A stretch of DNA of 64,000 nt from contig VBAR01000001.1 of assembly GCA_005882315.1 (NCBI GenBank), forward strand, positions 197,736-261,735, in the 5' to 3' direction. Below the pieces are notes generated by a model, which saw only the letters and a list, made by a program, of their open reading frames with translations, was not told where the DNA came from and searched no databases. The translations under genes and the position numbers were made by a program. Origin of the DNA: Bacteroidota bacterium (GTDB lineage Bacteria; Bacteroidota; Bacteroidia; Chitinophagales; Chitinophagaceae). Position 1 is the stretch's first letter, and every line of letters starts with the position of its first letter. Shown here piece after piece: positions 1 through 8,572 of this stretch.

Positions 1-74
1 TTTATCAATTGGAAATATTATGTGCAAATGGTGAGTTAATAAAATATTCAGGCAACATTGCTCTAATCCGATAA
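1..74 (+). CDS. 3' end of a T9SS type B (CHU_C) sorting-domain protein, partial
   Basis: The frame starting at base 3 reads YQLEILCANGELIKYSGNIALIR and then a TAA stop at 72-74 (shown split here: YQLEILCANG, then ELIKYSGNIALIR). The pattern of an alternating beta strand, a polar turn and a final GN-hydrophobic-LIR end matches the C-terminus of gliding-motility-associated (CHU_C, type B) sorting domains, which direct outer-membrane export through the type IX secretion system. The gene is cut by the window edge, so cargo and length are unknown. A PorP/SprF gene begins 7 bases later, the same neighbour pair seen at 14764-19463, which supports the call. Only 23 residues are visible, so this is a pattern call. 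Confidence 0.6.
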   Translation, partial: YQLEILCANGELIKYSGNIALIR

Positions 75-81
75 GACAATA

Positions 82-1089
82 ATGAAACCGTTACATACTA
101 TAATGATCATTTGCTTTTTATCGTCTGCATTAACAATGCAGGGACAGGATATTCATTTCTCCCAATTTTTTGAAGCGCCATTGCTGCGCAATCCGTCACT
201 GGCAGGAATTTTTAAAGGAGATATCAGGGCACAGGCTGTGTACCGCGACCAATGGAACAGTGTAACGAATGCATATAGAACAGGCTCGTTGAATGCAGAA
301 ATTAAAATGCCGATTGGTAAAGCAAATGATTTTATAACAACCGGTATACAAATGTTATTTGATAAAGCAGGAACGATTGGATGGACGTCAGCACATGCAT
401 TGCCTGCTATCAACTATCATAAATCGTTGAGCAATGACTGGAATACTTATTTATCCTTAGGCTTTATGGGAGGTATTGTAAACCGCCGGTTCGACAGAAG
501 CAAGATGACAACTAATAGTACGTATGATAATGGAACGGATGGTGAATACTTTCAATCTGCATCTTATACGTATGCTGATGGTGCCGTTGGTATGAGTTTT
601 AATTCGCAGGTAAATGCAAATCCTGATAATAATTTCTTTATTGGTGCTGCTTATCATCATTTTAATAAGCCGAAAAATTCTTTTTACCAGAACATGGGAT
701 TGCAACTGGCGCCTAAATATGTTTTCAGCGGAGGCATAAAGTTTGCTGTTACTGATTATAGCTATTTGACATTACAAGGGGATTACAGCATGCAGGCGGG
801 GGCTAAAGAAATGATTGCCGGCGCTATGTATGGGTTTAAATTAGGTGAAGACCCGGACAATCCTTTATATACTCTTCACGCCGGTGCATTCTTAAGATGG
901 AATGATGCGTTGATACCTGTGATCAAATTAGATTACAATCCCTTCTCTGTAGCGATAAGCTATGATGCTAATATTTCAAAACTAAAACCGAGCAGCTATG
1001 GTCGCGGAGGTTTTGAATTATCCGTTTCATACATCGGATCCAGGAAAAATAATTCCACCGTTGAGTATATGAGATGCCCACGGTTTTAA
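82..1089 (+). CDS. PorP/SprF family type IX secretion system membrane protein
   Basis: This 335-residue protein has a signal peptide (about residues 1-21, ending MQGQ) followed by the family's opening, QDIHFSQFFEAPLLRNPSLAG, split here as QDIHFSQFFEAP and LLRNPSLAG. The rest alternates polar and aromatic beta strands as expected of an outer-membrane barrel. PorP/SprF proteins associate with T9SS substrates carrying type B sorting domains and are thought to anchor them at the cell surface. It follows the 3' end of such a protein by 7 bases, so the two are probably one operon. A second family member lies at 14764-15807. A symmetrical hairpin follows the stop codon. The family call is firm; the specific partner is inferred from position. 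Confidence 0.9.
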   Translation: MKPLHTIMIICFLSSALTMQGQDIHFSQFFEAPLLRNPSLAGIFKGDIRAQAVYRDQWNSVTNAYRTGSLNAEIKMPIGKANDFITTGIQMLFDKAGTIGWTSAHALPAINYHKSLSNDWNTYLSLGFMGGIVNRRFDRSKMTTNSTYDNGTDGEYFQSASYTYADGAVGMSFNSQVNANPDNNFFIGAAYHHFNKPKNSFYQNMGLQLAPKYVFSGGIKFAVTDYSYLTLQGDYSMQAGAKEMIAGAMYGFKLGEDPDNPLYTLHAGAFLRWNDALIPVIKLDYNPFSVAISYDANISKLKPSSYGRGGFELSVSYIGSRKNNSTVEYMRCPRF

Positions 1090-1097
1090 ATGAAATA

Positions 1098-1128
1098 AAA
1101 AAGCGAAACAGTATCTGTTTCGCTTTTT
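1098..1128. terminator. Bidirectional intrinsic terminator between convergent genes
   Basis: A perfect 14-bp stem (AAAAAGCGAAACAG at 1098-1111 pairing with 1115-1128) with a 3-base loop lies between the convergent PorP/SprF and aquaporin genes. The stem ends in A and T runs on both sides, so it can serve transcription from either direction. Confidence 0.8.
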
Positions 1129-1145
1129 AGTATGCTCAGCAATTT

Positions 1146-1772
1146 TTATTTATCATTAGGGTTATTCACATTAAATACAACTGCTGCAAGCGCAGCACCA
1201 CCGAAACATCCAACTAAATAGATCCAGATATTAGCCCAGCAAAAATTACCTGCAACTGATTGTCCAATCGCAACAGCCGGATTAAATGCTCCCCCGCTGA
1301 ATCCTCCAAAAGTATATGCCATGGCTGTTACTGTAAAACCGATTGCAAGGCCAAAATAACTGTTACCTGAATTTGCTTTTGAAGTTGCTACATTCAGCAC
1401 CACATATGCCAGTGCAAAAGTTCCTAATATTTCACCAACCAATGCTTTAATAGTATTGCCTTCTGCAACAGCACAATCACCTGCACCTTTTATTTCCAGA
1501 ACCTGGCTGCAAATTAGTGCCGCTACTGCTGCACCTGCTACTTGTACAAGCATATAAGGCAATGCTTCGTTCATACTAATTCGTCCGCGAAGCATAACTG
1601 CAAGTGTAACTGCAGGATTGTAATGCGCCCCGGAAATATGACCCCCTGCATAGATCATCACCATCAATGTGGCACCGATGGCAACAGGGGCCATAGCTCC
1701 CATTGTTGATGCCATCCCTACTGCCATTACTAAAAAAAAGGTTCCGATAAATTCTGTAATGTACTTGTTCAT
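1146..1772 (-). CDS. Aquaporin / MIP family channel
   Basis: This 208-residue membrane channel passes water or small solutes across the inner membrane. Both hallmark half-helix motifs are present: SGAHYNPAVTLAV in the first half and SGGAFNPAVAIG in the second, within six hydrophobic segments, and the length is normal for bacterial aquaporins. The chosen start is the ATG at 1772 (MNKYITEFIGTFF), which opens the first membrane helix. An upstream in-frame start would add 15 residues unlike the family. It diverges from a peroxiredoxin gene, with hairpins and a direct repeat between them. Water versus glycerol selectivity cannot be settled from the visible residues. Confidence 0.93.
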   Translation of the reverse strand: MNKYITEFIGTFFLVMAVGMASTMGAMAPVAIGATLMVMIYAGGHISGAHYNPAVTLAVMLRGRISMNEALPYMLVQVAGAAVAALICSQVLEIKGAGDCAVAEGNTIKALVGEILGTFALAYVVLNVATSKANSGNSYFGLAIGFTVTAMAYTFGGFSGGAFNPAVAIGQSVAGNFCWANIWIYLVGCFGGAALAAVVFNVNNPNDK

Positions 1773-1807
1773 AACGGTTGGTTTAAGGTAAAAAATAAAC
1801 AAATGAC

Positions 1808-1878
1808 AACCTTTCAAAAGGTTATTTGTTTCTTTGAAGTTAAAGAAACTAACTTGAAATTATAGCGAACTAATTTGA
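1808..1878. promoter_or_regulatory. Divergent control region with two hairpins and a 21-bp-period direct repeat
   Basis: Between the aquaporin and peroxiredoxin starts there is a 7-bp-stem palindrome at 1808-1823 (AACCTTT/AAAGGTT), an 8-bp-stem inverted repeat at 1828-1849 (GTTTCTTT/AAAGAAAC), and a direct repeat AACTAA(C/T)TTGA at 1847-1857 and 1868-1878. The direct repeat is spaced exactly 21 bp, two helical turns, and ends 13 bp before the peroxiredoxin ATG. It resembles an operator region; the regulator is unknown. Confidence 0.4.
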
Positions 1879-1891
1879 CAAAATTAAAATT

Positions 1892-2362
1892 ATGAAAATA
1901 GAAGTTGGACAACCTGCCCCTGATTTTACACTTTATGCAAGCGATAAAACCCAGGTAACACTTTCTCAGCTAAAAGGTAAGAATGTTTTGCTTTTGTTTT
2001 TTCCGTTAGCTTTCACCAGCACTTGTACAAAAGAATTATGTTCTATCAGGGATAATATAGGTTGGTACAATCATGCAAATGCAACGGTGTTTGGAATATC
2101 AGTAGATGCTTTGCATACACTGGCAAAATATAAAGAAGACCAGAAATTGAATTTTACCTTACTCAGCGATTTCAATAAAGATGTTTCAAGACTTTATGAT
2201 ACCATTTATGAAATGTTCGGGTATAATATGAAAGGAGTTTCCAAACGTTCGGCATTTGTAATAGATAAAGAAGGAATCATTCGCTATGCCGAAGTGCTGG
2301 AAAATGCCGGACTAATTCCAGATTTTGCAGCAATTAACAAGACATTGGAACAATTGAACTGA
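1892..2362 (+). CDS. Peroxiredoxin of the AhpC/TSA family
   Basis: This 156-residue cytoplasmic thiol peroxidase reduces hydrogen peroxide or organic hydroperoxides. The opening GQPAPDFTLYASD is typical of the AhpC/TSA fold, and the peroxidatic site PLAFTSTC matches PxxxTxxC. A second cysteine follows five residues on (TKELC), giving a CxxxxC arrangement like atypical two-cysteine or BCP/AhpE-like members. The length fits the family, with no C-terminal extension. Transcription diverges from the aquaporin, and a 21-bp-period direct repeat lies just upstream of the ATG, which may be an operator. The reducing partner cannot be told from the sequence. Confidence 0.92.
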   Translation: MKIEVGQPAPDFTLYASDKTQVTLSQLKGKNVLLLFFPLAFTSTCTKELCSIRDNIGWYNHANATVFGISVDALHTLAKYKEDQKLNFTLLSDFNKDVSRLYDTIYEMFGYNMKGVSKRSAFVIDKEGIIRYAEVLENAGLIPDFAAINKTLEQLN

Positions 2363-2491
2363 GCTTTTTCATCCTATAAATGCGCCGTTTAGCCAATTAG
2401 TAGGGATTTTTCATAAAAAATTGCGGTTTTTGCGTTAACTGAATGAATAATTTGGCTTAGTTTTAGGGCAATAAAGGCATAAGCCACTACG

Positions 2492-2830
2492 TTGAAACGC
2501 CTCATTACCATATTATCCTTTATCTTGATTGCCAGCTACGCAAATGCGCAGGCTAACAGGACCACACCGGGAACACCGGGAGATATTGTTGTAAAGACTT
2601 ATCCCGTACCTGCAAATACCTTTATTAATATTGAGCTTGAGAAAACGAATACTGCTAATTATACACTGATTGTCTATAATTTTCTCGGAAGAAAAATGTA
2701 CGAGAAATCCAATTTTTCACAGAAGGCTACAATAACGCTGGAGGAATATACTCGTGGCGTTTATATCTATCATCTCTCCGATGCAACTGGAAGATTGGTT
2801 AAGTCTGGAAAGTTCCAGGTGTCGAAGTAA
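2492..2830 (+). CDS. Very small protein made of a signal peptide and a T9SS type A sorting domain
   Basis: The 112-residue product has a signal peptide (about 1-20, ending ASYANAQA), a linker of roughly 15 residues, and then a type A sorting domain starting VVKTYPVPANTFINIELE. This compares with the family pattern YPNPAxDxLxI and ends GVYIYHLSDATGRLVKSG. There is no room for a cargo domain. The start is a TTG at 2492, the only start codon that preserves the signal peptide. Such domains normally sit at the end of large secreted proteins, so this may be a remnant or a stand-alone surface protein. It converges on the 87-residue unknown gene with a 3-base gap. Confidence 0.75.
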   Translation: MKRLITILSFILIASYANAQANRTTPGTPGDIVVKTYPVPANTFINIELEKTNTANYTLIVYNFLGRKMYEKSNFSQKATITLEEYTRGVYIYHLSDATGRLVKSGKFQVSK

Positions 2831-2833
2831 TCT

Positions 2834-3097
2834 TTATAATAATTTAGAAACTCTTCTTAATTCATTTATTGTCTCGGCATCCTTGCAATTTTCCTTCAAT
2901 GTATTTTCCAAATTATTTGCATAGGATTCCGACGCAAGCCCCTTTTCAACAAGTTTTATATCTTGAATTAATTGTGCTATCAATCCCCAGTCCTCTCCAT
3001 TCATTTTTCTTCTGTTCCAAGGCCATGCTCCTCTTAACCAAGCATCACCATCGCCATCGTATTTTTTAAAAATCCTTATTTTTTCTTTTGTAATCAT
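2834..3097 (-). CDS. Small uncharacterised protein (87 aa)
   Basis: I do not recognise a named family. The product is soluble, with no signal peptide or membrane segment. It starts MITKEKIRIFKKYDGDGDAW, is rich in charged residues, and looks mostly helical with a tryptophan-rich first third (AWLRGAWPW). The C-terminal half carries regular leucines (LIAQLIQDIKLVEKGL) that could form a helical hairpin. It has an ATG start, a clean stop and coding-like codon use, and lies 16 bases downstream of the methyltransferase gene on the same strand, so it may be co-transcribed. No function is proposed. Confidence 0.6.
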   Translation of the reverse strand: MITKEKIRIFKKYDGDGDAWLRGAWPWNRRKMNGEDWGLIAQLIQDIKLVEKGLASESYANNLENTLKENCKDAETINELRRVSKLL

Positions 3098-3113
3098 TAC
3101 TTAATAAGTTTTT

Positions 3114-4286
3114 TTATCTCACCTCAACAATTAAAAATTTCAAATACTCCGTTGTCTCTATACCCGGCACAATCGGATGATCAGCAGCCTGTGGTTGAAA
3201 ACAAACTTGTCTTATTTTTCTTCTTGCATCTTTTGCAGCCATTCCAATGATCTCCAAAAACATTTTTGGATTTACAAGATTAGTGCATGATGATGTAACT
3301 AAAAATCCTCCGGGCTTTAGGAGTTTCATTCCTCGTAAATTAATTTCTTTATACCCCGCAATCGCTTTCTCAATTGTTTCCCTGCTTTTGGTAAATGCAG
3401 GCGGATCCAGCATTACCACATCATATTGTCTCCCATCTTTACCCCACTTTTTTAATACATCAAATGCATTGGCTGCTTCGAATTTACAAATAGAATCAAA
3501 ATTATTCAATTCAGCATTTTTGTTTGCCTGTTGCACAGCATTTTCAGAAATATCAATTCCTAAAACTGATTTGGCACCATAATGTGCAGCATGAATTTCA
3601 AAAGTGCCCGTATAGGTAAATGCACCGAGTACGTCTGCTCCTTTTACAATATGCTGAATGGCGCGGCGGTTATCTTGTTGATCCAAAAAATATCCGGTCT
3701 TTTGCCCGTTCTCAATATCTACATGAAAATTCAAACCGTTTTCATTGATGATAATTTTTGTATCAAACGAAGCTGATAAAAATCCTTTTTGTTGAGGCAA
3801 TCCCTCCAGCTCACGAACCGGTACATCATTGCGTTCATAAATTCCTTTAGGATTGAAAATAGTTTGCAATGCCTTCACGATCGCCGGTTTCCATACATCA
3901 ATCCCTAATGCCAGTGTTTGAATAACGAAGTAATCATTAAACTTATCGATGATCAGTTGCGGTAGTTCATCGGCTTCTCCAAAAACAAGCCGGCAATTTT
4001 CTGTATAACCTAATTTTTTCCTGTATTCCCAGCACTGCTGTATACGCCGGTGAAAAAACTCATCATTGATCACATCCTGTTTATCACGGGTGAGCAAACG
4101 AACCAATATCTGAGATTTGGGATTAATATATCCTTTGCCAATGAATTTCTTATCATGAGAAAAAACTTCGACTACTTCTCCCCCGGTTACATTGCCTTCT
4201 ACCTTCTCTACTTCATTATTAAAGATCCAGGGATGGCCGCTGACAATACGGTTAGAAATCTTTCTATTCAGGTAAACTTTATTCAT
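3114..4286 (-). CDS. RlmI-like class I rRNA (cytosine-5-)methyltransferase
   Basis: The 390-residue product has an N-terminal PUA-like RNA-binding region (about 1-80, with SGHPWIFNNEVE), a central domain with KTGYFLDQQDNRR, and a Rossmann SAM-binding domain (VLGAFTYTGTFEIHAAHYGA) with the catalytic-type segment VVMLDPPAFTKSR and a late TSSCTNL cysteine. This is the arrangement of RlmI/YccW, which makes 5-methylcytosine in 23S rRNA. The chosen start is the ATG at 4286; the longer open frame would add 76 residues overlapping the grpE promoter and unlike the family. It diverges from grpE. The exact target nucleotide is inferred from family knowledge only. Confidence 0.88.
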   Translation of the reverse strand: MNKVYLNRKISNRIVSGHPWIFNNEVEKVEGNVTGGEVVEVFSHDKKFIGKGYINPKSQILVRLLTRDKQDVINDEFFHRRIQQCWEYRKKLGYTENCRLVFGEADELPQLIIDKFNDYFVIQTLALGIDVWKPAIVKALQTIFNPKGIYERNDVPVRELEGLPQQKGFLSASFDTKIIINENGLNFHVDIENGQKTGYFLDQQDNRRAIQHIVKGADVLGAFTYTGTFEIHAAHYGAKSVLGIDISENAVQQANKNAELNNFDSICKFEAANAFDVLKKWGKDGRQYDVVMLDPPAFTKSRETIEKAIAGYKEINLRGMKLLKPGGFLVTSSCTNLVNPKMFLEIIGMAAKDARRKIRQVCFQPQAADHPIVPGIETTEYLKFLIVEVR

Positions 4287-4368
4287 AAGTTTTGCAAACC
4301 TATGCCATTGTTTGGAAGTATGACATACGTTGTTGGTCTTCAAGGACAAAATGTCCCGAAACCCGCTG

Positions 4369-4398
4369 TTGGCAGTATTCTTGACAACCCTACCTTTG
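4369..4398 (+). promoter_or_regulatory. Bacteroidota-type promoter for grpE-dnaJ
   Basis: A TTG at 4369-4371 (-33) is followed after 19 bases by TACCTTTG at 4391-4398, an exact match to the Bacteroidota -7 consensus TAnnTTTG. The grpE ATG lies 17 bases downstream. Spacing and position are what the consensus predicts. Confidence 0.6.
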
Positions 4399-4415
4399 CA
4401 CACAATACTGAAAAA

Positions 4416-4988
4416 ATGACAAAGAAGGATATGACAGAAAAAGAGCCCATTACCCCAGAAAACGAACCCGGAATTGATATTAACACAGATGAAAATATGA
4501 GTGGTACCAGCCACCTGAATGAACCTGTTGCTGAAGAATCGGAGATCGAGAAACTGAGAGCTGAGCTGGCAGAAATGAAGGATAAATTACTGCGCAAAAC
4601 GGCCGAGTTCGACAATTTCAGAAAACGAAATGCAAAAGAACGACTGGAGCTGATAGTAACTGCCGGCCGTGAAGTGATCACTGAACTGCTGGATGTGCTG
4701 GATGATTGTGACCGTGCACAAAAGCAGTTTGAAACAAGTGATGATGTTAACCAGCTGAAAGATGGTGTTACTCTCATTTTTAATAAGCTCAGAAACAAAC
4801 TGCAGGCAAGAGGATTGAAAGTAATGGAGGCAGTAAATACAGAATTTAATACTGACCTGCATGAGGCCATTACCGAAATACCTGCGCCTAATGAAGATAT
4901 GAAAGGCAAGGTAATGGACGAAGTGACAAAAGGATATTATCTCAACGATAAGATCATTCGGTTTGCAAAAGTGGTTGTAGGAAAATAA
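4416..4988 (+). CDS. grpE: GrpE nucleotide exchange factor
   Basis: The 190-residue GrpE releases ADP from DnaK in the Hsp70 cycle. It has an acidic disordered N-terminus (about 1-55), a long coiled coil (IEKLRAELAEMKDKLLRK) running into the family signature FDNFRKRNAKER, and a C-terminal beta domain ending GYYLNDKIIRFAKVVVGK. The ATG at 4416 sits just below a good promoter; a second ATG five codons on (4431) is also possible. The frame is open far upstream, but that part lies antisense to the methyltransferase gene and is not GrpE-like. dnaJ follows by 28 bases; dnaK is not in the window. Confidence 0.95.
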   Translation: MTKKDMTEKEPITPENEPGIDINTDENMSGTSHLNEPVAEESEIEKLRAELAEMKDKLLRKTAEFDNFRKRNAKERLELIVTAGREVITELLDVLDDCDRAQKQFETSDDVNQLKDGVTLIFNKLRNKLQARGLKVMEAVNTEFNTDLHEAITEIPAPNEDMKGKVMDEVTKGYYLNDKIIRFAKVVVGK

Positions 4989-5016
4989 GATTCATTAATT
5001 GGTTAATTAATTTTAA

Positions 5017-6186
5017 GTGGCAAAAAGAGATTTCTACGAAATATTAGGCGTTGCAAAAGGCGCATCAGGGGATGAAATTAAAAAAGCATACCGTAAAGTG
5101 GCTATGCAACATCATCCTGACCGCAATCCAGGAGATAAATCATCAGAGGAAAAATTTAAAGAAGCAGCAGAGGCTTACGAAATACTCAGCGATGCAGATA
5201 AGAAAGCCCAGTACGATCGTTACGGTCATGCAGGTGTAAGTGGCAACGGACGTGGGGGCTACCAGGGTGGTGGTGGTATGAATATGGAAGATATCTTCAG
5301 CCAGTTCGGTGATATATTCGGCGATGATATGTTCGGAAGTTTTTTTGGTGGAGGTGCTGGTGGAAAACAAAGAGGCGGTCACCGCAGCCGTGGTGTAAGA
5401 GGAAGCAATCTCCGCATCAAACTAAAATTGACTTATGAAGAAATTGCAAAAGGCGTTACAAAAAATATCAAAGTAAAAAAACATGTTGCCTGTAGCACAT
5501 GCGGTGGCAGTGGCGCAAAAGATAAAGGAAGTGTACAGGCTTGTAATACTTGCGGCGGCAGCGGCCAGGTAAGAAGAGTGCAGAATACTTTTCTCGGACA
5601 AATGCAAACCGTAACTACCTGCCCTACCTGTAATGGTGAAGGCTCTACTATAACAGCAAAATGCGGAAACTGTAAAGGTGAAGGAAGAGTATATGCGGAA
5701 GAAAATATTTCGATTGAAATTCCCGCCGGCGTGCAGGAAGGAATGCAACTGACACTGAGTGGCAAAGGAAATGCTGGTGAACGTGGCGGTATGAATGGCG
5801 ATTTGATAATCCTTATAGAAGAAGAACAACATAAAGAACTGCAACGTGAAGGATTGAATGTTGCCTTTGATCTGCATTTGTCATTTACAGATGTAGTATT
5901 TGGCACGCAGGTGGAAGTACCTACTATTGACGGCCGTGCAAAAATTAAAATACCTGCCGGAACACAAAGTGGAAAAGTTTTCCGATTGAAAGGAAAAGGC
6001 TTTCCGGCTGTTAACTCTTATGAAAAAGGTGACCAGTTAATTCATGTGAGTGTATGGACACCACAAAATATAAGTGCAGAAGAAAAAGTGGCGCTGGAAA
6101 AATTAAGTCAGTCCAATAATTTCAAACCCAACCCGGATAAAAACGATAAAGGATTTTTTGATAAGGTGAGAGATATGTTTTCTTAA
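5017..6186 (+). CDS. dnaJ: Chaperone DnaJ (type I Hsp40)
   Basis: The 389-residue protein has all type I domains in order: a J domain (1-70) with the HPD tripeptide in [11 protein letters not shown], a Gly/Phe-rich linker (about 75-125), four zinc-binding CxxCxGxG repeats ([32 protein letters not shown]), and the C-terminal substrate-binding domains. It stimulates the DnaK ATPase and delivers unfolded clients. The start is GTG at 5017 ([12 protein letters not shown]), as the J domain begins immediately. It forms an operon with grpE and converges on the VWA gene with only 3 bases between the stop codons. Confidence 0.97.
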   Translation: MAKRDFYEILGVAKGASGDEIKKAYRKVAMQHHPDRNPGDKSSEEKFKEAAEAYEILSDADKKAQYDRYGHAGVSGNGRGGYQGGGGMNMEDIFSQFGDIFGDDMFGSFFGGGAGGKQRGGHRSRGVRGSNLRIKLKLTYEEIAKGVTKNIKVKKHVACSTCGGSGAKDKGSVQACNTCGGSGQVRRVQNTFLGQMQTVTTCPTCNGEGSTITAKCGNCKGEGRVYAEENISIEIPAGVQEGMQLTLSGKGNAGERGGMNGDLIILIEEEQHKELQREGLNVAFDLHLSFTDVVFGTQVEVPTIDGRAKIKIPAGTQSGKVFRLKGKGFPAVNSYEKGDQLIHVSVWTPQNISAEEKVALEKLSQSNNFKPNPDKNDKGFFDKVRDMFS

Positions 6187-6189
6187 GCT

Positions 6190-7980
6190 CTATTCGCCTT
6201 CTTCTTTTTTAGATCTCTTTTTTTTCTTCTTTGACTTTATATAAAGTCCTTTTGCCTTTTCTACTATGCTAACAAATTCTTTTTGTTGAATATCATTAGC
6301 ATCAGCGGATGAATTTGCCATTGAAATGATATCGTTCCATTCAACATTCTTAGTAAAAGGGGAGGCACGGAGTTTAGAGCCAAACATTGCCACAGCAGCG
6401 GAAAAACGCTGACATTTATCAATTTCCTTGAATCGTGAAAAGCGAAAATCACAACCGTACGGAAATAGCCTGCGTATAGTATCTGCCGGAAGGCTATATT
6501 CTACATTTAAATCCGCCAGGTTTCCGGAAGCTAAACCGGTTTGAATTGCCGAATTATTTTTTTCGGTTGGAATGATCTCAAAAACTGCTGTCATTGAAAA
6601 CCCGGAACCAATTTCTCCTCCTTCGATATTGGTAAGTGAATCAGCAATTTCGCCAGCTTTATTATCGAAACCAACCAATCTATATTCTTTTACAAATTCA
6701 GCATTGAAATTGACATTCATAAAAACTTTATCGGCAACAGTATATAAGGTCTGCGTAAATTCTTTCAGCAAGACTTTCTCTGCTTCTGTATATGAATCTA
6801 TGTATGCATAATTGCCATTGCCCTTGGTTGCTAGTGTATGAATTTTTGAATCCTTTAAATTTCCCATACCTACACCCAGACAGGTCAGATAAATTCCCGA
6901 CTCCCGGTGCTGGGAGATCAACTGGTCAAGCTCATCTTCTGTTTTTAATCCGACATTGAAATCTCCATCCGTTGCAAGTATCACACGGTTATTTCCATCT
7001 TTTATGAAATGATGTTTTGCCAAACCATAGGCTGTACGGATGCCAGCCTCACCAGGGGTAGATCCACCTGCAGCCAATTCATCAATTGCTTTAATGATTT
7101 TTGCTTTTTCATTTCCAGATGTTGGTTGCAGCATAATACCTAATGCACCGCCGTAAACAACTATTGAAACAGTATCTTGTTCACGCAGGTTATTAACCAG
7201 CAAACGAAATGCTGACTTCAATAAGGGCAACCTGTTGGTGATCTCCATTGAACCAGAAACATCAATAAGAAAAACAAGATGGGTAGGTGGTAATAAATCT
7301 GTATTTATTTTTTGTGCTGAAAGATTAACTAAGAAAAGCTGGTTGTCATTATTCCATGGGCAGGAAGTAAGGGTTGATTTTATATGAAAGATCTTATCCG
7401 CATCGGGTTGACGATATCCGAGATTAAAATAGTTCAGCATCTCTTCTATCCGCACTGCATCGGGTGGCACCAAAGCACCCTGCGAAATAAACCTGCGTAT
7501 ATTGCTGTAAGAAGCACGGTCAATATTCAATGATATTCCGGTAAGCGGAAATTTATCTGCTTTTACAAACTGGTTTTCCAGCAGGCTGGTATAAGTTTCA
7601 TCGGCTGTGAACCATTTGCGTTGGACCTCTCTTGATAAGTCTTTTGTAAGTGACGAAAGTTTATCTTTCTTAACATTGATATTCGTAGTAGGCGCAATTT
7701 TTAATTGCACTTTTACATACTCCTCTGAATTTACTACTACCCTTTCCGACCGGAAGCCATCAAGGGAAAACAAAAAAGTATCAGGCTTATTCTTAGTAGT
7801 AATTCCAAAAGTGCCGTAAGACCCTGAACGAAAAATTAACCCGGTTGTTTGCTGGAGTATCTTGACATTTTGCAAAATATTACCTGCCTCATCCCTTGTT
7901 TCGCCACGGATATAATAATCCTGTGAAAAAACAGGCGAAATGAAGTAAAAAAATATGGCAATGCTAATCAGCGGTTTCAC
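6190..7980 (-). CDS. YfbK-like von Willebrand factor A domain protein
   Basis: This 596-residue exported protein has a signal peptide (about 1-19), a short carboxypeptidase-regulatory-like beta domain (about 22-95, GETRDEAGNILQNVKILQQ), a YfbK N-terminal region (about 120-230), a VWA domain from about 233 with an intact metal-binding DVSGS at 240-244, and a DUF3520-like C-terminus. It ends in a lysine-rich tail (KSKKKKKRSKKEEGE). VWA domains bind ligands through a divalent metal; the role of YfbK homologues is not known to me. The start is GTG at 7980. It sits alone, 53 bases downstream of hpt and convergent with dnaJ. Confidence 0.85.
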   Translation of the reverse strand: MKPLISIAIFFYFISPVFSQDYYIRGETRDEAGNILQNVKILQQTTGLIFRSGSYGTFGITTKNKPDTFLFSLDGFRSERVVVNSEEYVKVQLKIAPTTNINVKKDKLSSLTKDLSREVQRKWFTADETYTSLLENQFVKADKFPLTGISLNIDRASYSNIRRFISQGALVPPDAVRIEEMLNYFNLGYRQPDADKIFHIKSTLTSCPWNNDNQLFLVNLSAQKINTDLLPPTHLVFLIDVSGSMEITNRLPLLKSAFRLLVNNLREQDTVSIVVYGGALGIMLQPTSGNEKAKIIKAIDELAAGGSTPGEAGIRTAYGLAKHHFIKDGNNRVILATDGDFNVGLKTEDELDQLISQHRESGIYLTCLGVGMGNLKDSKIHTLATKGNGNYAYIDSYTEAEKVLLKEFTQTLYTVADKVFMNVNFNAEFVKEYRLVGFDNKAGEIADSLTNIEGGEIGSGFSMTAVFEIIPTEKNNSAIQTGLASGNLADLNVEYSLPADTIRRLFPYGCDFRFSRFKEIDKCQRFSAAVAMFGSKLRASPFTKNVEWNDIISMANSSADANDIQQKEFVSIVEKAKGLYIKSKKKKKRSKKEEGE

Positions 7981-8033
7981 ACAGGTTTATTAATAGTGTA
8001 AAATACAAAAATTGCAGTGTGTGTGATAAGGTT

Positions 8034-8567
8034 TTAAACCAGTTGGTAAATTTCCTTAAGATTTCTACCTAGTCCGGAATAATCAAGTCCATAACCAACC
8101 ACAAATTTATTGGGGATGGAAAAACCAATATAGTCAAGTGTTAATGGATACTCAGTTGCTTCAGGCTTGTGCAACAGCGTTGCTATCTTCAATGACTTCG
8201 GCTGCATATGCATCAGTTTGGGCAAAAAATGATGTAACGTTTTACCGGTATCGACAATATCTTCTACAATCATCACATCCTTTCCAAAAATATCTTCTTC
8301 TAGACCGATAGTAGATACAACCTTTCCGGAAGATTTCATCCCTTTATATGATGCCAGCTTAATAAAACAAATCTCTGCCTCCAACGCCAGGTTCTTGAAC
8401 AAATCAGATGCAAACATGAATGAACCATTCAGTATAGCAATAAACAGCGGACGTTTGCCTGCATATTCCTTATTTATCTGTTCAGCAATTTCTTTTACTC
8501 GCTTCTGAATCATTTCATCTGAAAGATAAGTTTCAAATTTTTTGTCGTGAACGTTTACAATCGCCAT
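8034..8567 (-). CDS. hpt: Hypoxanthine phosphoribosyltransferase
   Basis: The 177-residue enzyme converts hypoxanthine (and guanine) with PRPP to the nucleotide in purine salvage. The PRPP-binding loop is clear as VMIVEDIVDTGKTLHHF, and the N-terminal ILNGSFMFASDL and flexible-loop region ELxFxKLASYKG-type segment (ICFIKLASYKGM) match bacterial Hpt. The length is typical. It starts 5 bases after the stop of the glucosaminidase gene on the same strand, so the two are probably co-transcribed without an evident functional link. Confidence 0.95.
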   Translation of the reverse strand: MAIVNVHDKKFETYLSDEMIQKRVKEIAEQINKEYAGKRPLFIAILNGSFMFASDLFKNLALEAEICFIKLASYKGMKSSGKVVSTIGLEEDIFGKDVMIVEDIVDTGKTLHHFLPKLMHMQPKSLKIATLLHKPEATEYPLTLDYIGFSIPNKFVVGYGLDYSGLGRNLKEIYQLV

Positions 8568-8572
8568 GAATC

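Noticed and set aside
1773-1817. Fifteen-residue N-terminal extension of the aquaporin
   Set aside because: It is unlike the family and crosses the palindrome; the ATG at 1772 opens the first helix.
4050-4415. Upstream extension of the grpE frame
   Set aside because: It runs antisense through the methyltransferase gene and is unlike GrpE; a good promoter lies just before the ATG at 4416.
4340-4909. Long open frame antisense to grpE (189 codons, serine-rich)
   Set aside because: It mirrors the GrpE codons, has low-complexity serine runs and no family features; it is a shadow.
5488-5700. Regular repeat pattern in dnaJ
   Set aside because: These are the four normal CxxCxGxG zinc-binding repeats.
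5422-5906. Open frames antisense to dnaJ
   Set aside because: They are cysteine- and serine-rich complements of the DnaJ zinc-finger region and are not plausible proteins.
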